From positions 1 to 64,000 of the forward strand of contig NZ_CAKMMF010000017.1 of assembly GCF_927798095.1 (NCBI RefSeq): a DNA stretch of 64,000 bases, in the 5' to 3' direction. Below the pieces are notes generated by a model. It saw nothing but the letters and a program-made list of their open reading frames with translations, was not told the origin of the DNA and did not search any database. This DNA is from Paenibacillus plantiphilus (GTDB lineage Bacteria; Bacillota; Bacilli; Paenibacillales; Paenibacillaceae). This document shows positions 60,909 through 64,000 of the stretch, in pieces; positions within the stretch are counted from its first letter, which is position 1; each line of letters starts with the position of its first letter. The position numbers were made by a program, and so were the translations under genes.

Positions 60909-62300
60909 TTGAAATTTAATAAAGTATTGATTGCCAATCGGGGTGAAATTGCAGTCCGGATCATTCGTGCCTGCCGCGAGCTTGGCATCGGCACCGTTGC
61001 TGTATACTCCGAGGCAGATCGGGACTCGCTCCACGTCCGTCTTGCCGACGAGGCTTACTGTATCGGGCCAACGGCGTCCAAGGATAGTTACCTGAACTTA
61101 ACGAATATTATGAGTGTCGCGACATTAACGGAATGCGACGCTATTCACCCGGGCTACGGATTTCTTGCTGAGAATGCGAATTTCGCGGAAATTTGCGAGT
61201 CCTGCAATGTGACCTTCATCGGTCCTTCTCCGCAGGCAATCAGCAAAATGGGTGACAAGGCAGTTGCCAAGAATACGATGAAGGCTGCGGACGTTCCCGT
61301 TATTCCTGGATCGGACGGGCTTGTTGAAGATATGGATGACGCGCTTCGTATTGCCCGCGAGATCGGTTACCCCGTCATTATTAAAGCGACGGCAGGCGGC
61401 GGCGGCAAAGGCATTCGGATCGCGGAGGATGAGGATTCTCTCGTCACGCAGATTACAACGGCGCAGCAGGAAGCTCAGAAGGCATTCGGCAATGCCGGCG
61501 TCTATCTGGAGAAATTCCTCACTGGCATGAAGCATGTTGAAATTCAGATTATGGCGGACAAGCACGGCAATGCCGTTCATCTGTTCGAAAGAGATTGTTC
61601 CGTTCAGCGCCGCCGCCAGAAGCTGGTAGAGGAAGCGCCTTGCATAGTATTGAGCCAGACGCTCAGAGAACGGATGGGGCAAGCTGCAGTTCGCGCAGCG
61701 CTTGCTGTTCAATATTCCGGTGCAGGGACGCTGGAATTCCTGCTGGGACCAGACGGCAACTTCTATTTTATGGAGATGAACACACGGATTCAGGTTGAGC
61801 ATCCCGTTACAGAGATGATAACAGGCGTTGACTTGATCAAAGAGATGATCTCGGTTGCCGAGGGCAATCCGCTGTCATTCAAGCAAGAGGACATCGTTAT
61901 TAATGGCTGGTCGATTGAATGCCGGATTAATGCAGAAGACCCGGACCGCAATTTCATGCCGGCTCCGGGCCAGATACAATTCTATCTGCCTCCGGGTGGA
62001 TTAGGCGTTCGAGTTGATAGCGGCGCTTACCCTGGTTACACCATATCGCCGCATTATGATTCCATGATTGCGAAGCTTATCGTATGGGGAGCTACGCGTG
62101 AGGACGCGATCTCGCGAATGAAGCGGGCGCTTGCAGAATTTGCAATCGACGGCATTCGCACGACGATTCCTTTCCATATGAAGCTGCTAAACCATCCCAA
62201 GTTTGTGGATGGCGATTTCGACATTAAGTTCCTTGAGGAATATGATGTGAATGATCCGGAAAAGGGACGGGACGGCGGAAGCGGCAATTTTACCATTTGA
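60909..62300 (+). CDS. accC: Biotin carboxylase subunit of acetyl-CoA carboxylase
   Basis: A 463-aa ATP-grasp enzyme (HCO3- and ATP to carboxybiotin). [45 protein letters not shown], glycine loop [62 protein letters not shown] and [18 protein letters not shown] are all standard. TTG 60909 is about nine bases after AAAGGGGT. The C-terminal 20 residues ([13 protein letters not shown]) are slightly longer than average. Confidence 0.96.
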   Translation: MKFNKVLIANRGEIAVRIIRACRELGIGTVAVYSEADRDSLHVRLADEAYCIGPTASKDSYLNLTNIMSVATLTECDAIHPGYGFLAENANFAEICESCNVTFIGPSPQAISKMGDKAVAKNTMKAADVPVIPGSDGLVEDMDDALRIAREIGYPVIIKATAGGGGKGIRIAEDEDSLVTQITTAQQEAQKAFGNAGVYLEKFLTGMKHVEIQIMADKHGNAVHLFERDCSVQRRRQKLVEEAPCIVLSQTLRERMGQAAVRAALAVQYSGAGTLEFLLGPDGNFYFMEMNTRIQVEHPVTEMITGVDLIKEMISVAEGNPLSFKQEDIVINGWSIECRINAEDPDRNFMPAPGQIQFYLPPGGLGVRVDSGAYPGYTISPHYDSMIAKLIVWGATREDAISRMKRALAEFAIDGIRTTIPFHMKLLNHPKFVDGDFDIKFLEEYDVNDPEKGRDGGSGNFTI

Positions 62301-62393
62301 CATTTCGACGGCCTTCTATTTATAGGATTTGGAAATCGTGACATTGCTTGTGCGCGAGGGATCAATCATCATAAATAACAGGTATATAGTTGT

Positions 62394-62422
62394 TTGTCAT
62401 ATTTCTCTCTGAATGCTATAGT
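62394..62422 (+). promoter_or_regulatory. Promoter of the asp23/amaP/DUF2273 operon
   Basis: TTGTCA (62394-62399), 17 bp, TGC-TATAGT (62417-62422). Confidence 0.75.
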
Positions 62423-62497
62423 ATAGAAATAAGAAGCGGATGAGCTATCGGCTAGAGGCTGTAGCTACGCTACTTTTACGGGAGGTGTATGATAACC

Positions 62498-62902
62498 ATG
62501 AGTACGCTGGCAGCGGACTATGAGAAGACGGACATGGGCACCATTCAGATCGCACCCGAAGTCATAGAGATCATTGCAGGACTTGCGACTGTTGAGGTTC
62601 AAGGTGTTGCCGGAATGAGCGGAGGATTAGCTGGAGGCATAGCTGAACTGCTAGGACGCAAAAACCTGTCAAAAGGCGTGAAGGTTGAAGTTGGACAGAG
62701 GGAAGCGGCTGTAGATGTCTCTATTATTGTGGAGTATGGAAACCGAATTCCGGAGATTGCCTCCGACATTCAGCGGAATGTAAAGCGGTCCATCGAAACG
62801 ATGACAGGTTTGCAGGTTGTTGAAGTCAACGTTCATATCCATGATGTCCATTTCAAGTCGAATGATAAAACGGATGATGATGAAGCGCTTCGCGTGAAGT
62901 AA
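62498..62902 (+). CDS. Asp23/Gls24-family envelope stress protein (YqhY-like)
   Basis: A 134-aa Asp23-family protein. Core MGTIQIAPEVIEIIAGLATVEVQGVAGMSGGLAGGIAELLG, then VKVEVGQREAAVDVSIIVEYG, IASDIQRNVKRSIETMTGLQVVEVNVHI. It occupies the yqhY position of B. subtilis, between accC and nusB. GGAGG (62481-62485) is 12 bases before ATG 62498 and three before ATG 62489; the true start may be either. Members associate with the membrane through AmaP. Confidence 0.92.
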   Translation: MSTLAADYEKTDMGTIQIAPEVIEIIAGLATVEVQGVAGMSGGLAGGIAELLGRKNLSKGVKVEVGQREAAVDVSIIVEYGNRIPEIASDIQRNVKRSIETMTGLQVVEVNVHIHDVHFKSNDKTDDDEALRVK

Positions 62903-62932
62903 TTCAAGCTTGGCGAATAAGCAGGATAAAGA

Positions 62933-62976
62933 TACCCCCTTGTGGATGGGCTTGCCGCTCGGCGCTTGGGGGTTTT
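62933..62976 (+). terminator. Possible attenuating hairpin between asp23 and amaP genes
   Basis: ACCCCC and GGGGGTTTT with a GC-rich loop and trailing TTTTAT. Weak stem; it may reduce read-through to amaP. Confidence 0.35.
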
Positions 62977-63006
62977 ATCTAGTCCGCCCCAAGGAGGAGC
63001 CACTCG

Positions 63007-63570
63007 TTGATTAGAGTAATGGACAAGCTGCTGTTATTTCTGTTAAGCATTGTAATCGGTGCATTGTCAGTACTGGCATTCAGCATCGGTATTAACTGGA
63101 TACCTGAGGAATGGACAAGTGAAGTTATCGGCGATCTTTACAGTGGCCATGTGGAGTGGCTGCAGTGGACAGTTGCTGGAGCATCGCTCTTTATGTTTTT
63201 GATCGCGCTGCGATTCTTCTATGTATCGCTTCGCCGCAGCAATTCCTCTGCGCCATCCATTGATCAGCGGACCGAGTTCGGAGATATCCGCATTTCATTG
63301 GAAACGGTAGAAAATTTGGCGTTGAAAGCGGCAGGGCGCCAGCGCGGTGTCAAAGATTTGCGTGCACGTATTCGCATTAGCGAGGCTGGCATTGACATAT
63401 CCTTGCGTGCTATAGCAGATGGCGAGAGTTCGATACCTGTCTTGACGGAAGATATTCAACGCGCGGTGAAGACACATGTTGAAGAGATAACGGGTATACC
63501 GGTAGCGAATGTAGCGGTATTCGTGGCGAACATCATCCAGTCGACAAACTTCAAAAGTCGAGTGGAATAG
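63007..63570 (+). CDS. amaP: Alkaline shock response membrane anchor protein AmaP
   Basis: A 187-aa protein: helix 1 (LLLFLLSIVIGALSVLAFSIG), helix 2 (WTVAGASLFMFLIALRFFYVSL), then an Asp23-like soluble domain (GDIRISLETVENLALKAAGRQRGV; VLTEDIQRAVKTHVEEITGIPVANVAVFV). This is the AmaP architecture, which tethers Asp23 to the membrane. TTG 63007 behind AGGAGG. The adjacent Asp23 gene and DUF2273 gene complete the trio. Confidence 0.92.
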   Translation: MIRVMDKLLLFLLSIVIGALSVLAFSIGINWIPEEWTSEVIGDLYSGHVEWLQWTVAGASLFMFLIALRFFYVSLRRSNSSAPSIDQRTEFGDIRISLETVENLALKAAGRQRGVKDLRARIRISEAGIDISLRAIADGESSIPVLTEDIQRAVKTHVEEITGIPVANVAVFVANIIQSTNFKSRVE

Positions 63571-63581
63571 GGGTGTTACCA

Positions 63582-63809
63582 ATGAGGGAAATCTGGACAA
63601 CCTATGGAGGACGGATTGCCGGTGTCGCTGCGGGAGTCGTACTTGGCATTATATATTTTATAGTCGGCTTCTGGGATATGTTGTTTTTTGCATTGCTGCT
63701 TTGGATTGGGTATACGATAGGCAAGTCGAAGGACGAACAGAGCGGTCCAATTTTTCCATGGCATCGGGTAACCGAGTGGTTGATGGAGAGATGGCGTCCG
63801 TTTAAATAG
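63582..63809 (+). CDS. DUF2273 small membrane protein
   Basis: A 75-aa protein with two helices (IAGVAAGVVLGIIYFIVGF; WDMLFFALLLWIGYTIG) and a C-terminal basic tail, the DUF2273 pattern that accompanies amaP and asp23 in many Gram-positives. ATG 63582 follows AGGGGTG. Likely a third component of the membrane-associated Asp23 complex; role unknown. Confidence 0.88.
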   Translation: MREIWTTYGGRIAGVAAGVVLGIIYFIVGFWDMLFFALLLWIGYTIGKSKDEQSGPIFPWHRVTEWLMERWRPFK

Positions 63810-63814
63810 TGCTA

Positions 63815-63876
63815 TGGTCTCCTCCGTACCCCGGACATAACGTTCTGATCGGGGCAGGGAGGAGATCATATTTTTT
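63815..63876 (+). terminator. Terminator before nusB
   Basis: TGGTCTCCTCC (63815-63825) pairs with GGAGGAGATCA (63858-63868), followed by TATTTTTT. Confidence 0.75.
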
Positions 63877-63910
63877 GAATAGATCAGAACGTATATTGTC
63901 AGGAGGCCCC

Positions 63911-64000
63911 ATGAAACGAAGGCTTGCACGGGAAATAGCGGTACAAAGTCTGTACCAGATGGAAATGAATGAAGTGGCAGCGGTGGACGCGGTCAACATG
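63911..64000 (+). CDS. nusB: Transcription antitermination factor NusB, 5' end only
   Basis: The first 30 codons (MKRRLAREIAVQSLYQMEM) match the N-terminus of NusB (B. subtilis YqhZ), the rRNA antitermination factor, which follows yqhY there too. AGGAGG at 63901-63906. The rest is beyond the window edge. Confidence 0.9.
   Translation, partial: MKRRLAREIAVQSLYQMEMNEVAAVDAVNM

Overview
The window reads as chromosome of an endospore-forming, Gram-positive Paenibacillaceae-type bacterium (Paenibacillus/Cohnella group). The evidence is a complete spoIIIAA-AH operon, a Met T-box upstream of metG, lipoprotein signal peptides, Bacillus-like -35/-10 promoters, a tRNA cluster with encoded CCA ends, and a gene order (yqhQ, yqhR, aroQ, pepQ/yqhT, efp ... 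yqhV, spoIIIA, accBC, asp23-like, nusB) that matches Bacillus subtilis. There is no phage, CRISPR array or complete transposon. The first ~100 bases look like the 3' end of a group II intron whose body lies outside the window.

Layout. 1-2 kb: intron tail and a chemotaxis receptor. 2.1-9.3 kb: a five-gene MacAB/LolCDE-like ABC operon (ATPase, lipoprotein adaptor, large FtsX-type permease, second ATPase with an AbrB-like tail, extracellular solute-binding lipoprotein). 9.4-17.2 kb: a tRNA cluster (fMet, CAU Ile2/Met, Leu), ung, a lone tRNA-Val and many small secreted or DUF proteins. 17.3-21.4 kb: speA and two MFS exporters. 21.4-27.3 kb: a TetR regulator with an ABC-2 exporter, divergent from an RND exporter across paired palindromic operators. 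27.5-28.3 kb: a four-copy 113-bp tandem repeat and a GC-rich element. 28.3-34.4 kb: a UPF0637 protein, a two-component system and a divergent ABC-2 exporter with two candidate operators. 34.4-44.1 kb: a secreted PKD protein, yidD, T-box-metG, Zur-box-znuACB, ccdA and mntR, so zinc import and manganese-responsive regulation lie close together. 44.2-44.6 kb: a second, inverted array of the 113-bp repeat. 44.9-49.2 kb: yqhQ to efp. 49.3-52.8 kb: lysC, a UPF0756 protein and comB/comA (sulfolactate synthesis). 53-59.2 kb: yqhV and spoIIIAA-AH behind a candidate sigma-E promoter. 59.4-64 kb: a GNAT acetyltransferase, accBC, an asp23/amaP/DUF2273 envelope-stress trio and the start of nusB.

The least expected structures are the two opposite-facing arrays of a ~113-bp repeat family, each between convergent genes and beyond their terminators; the five-gene ABC operon with an ATPase carrying an AbrB-like C-terminal domain; in-frame short repeats that lengthen ZnuA, SpoIIIAF and the SpoIIIAE signal region; a strong internal ribosome-binding site in lysC that would make a separate beta subunit; and a GC-rich element of about 50 bp found once at 28.2 kb and once at 60.0 kb. 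No rRNA genes are present. Homology statements rest on remembered family features; no database search was run.
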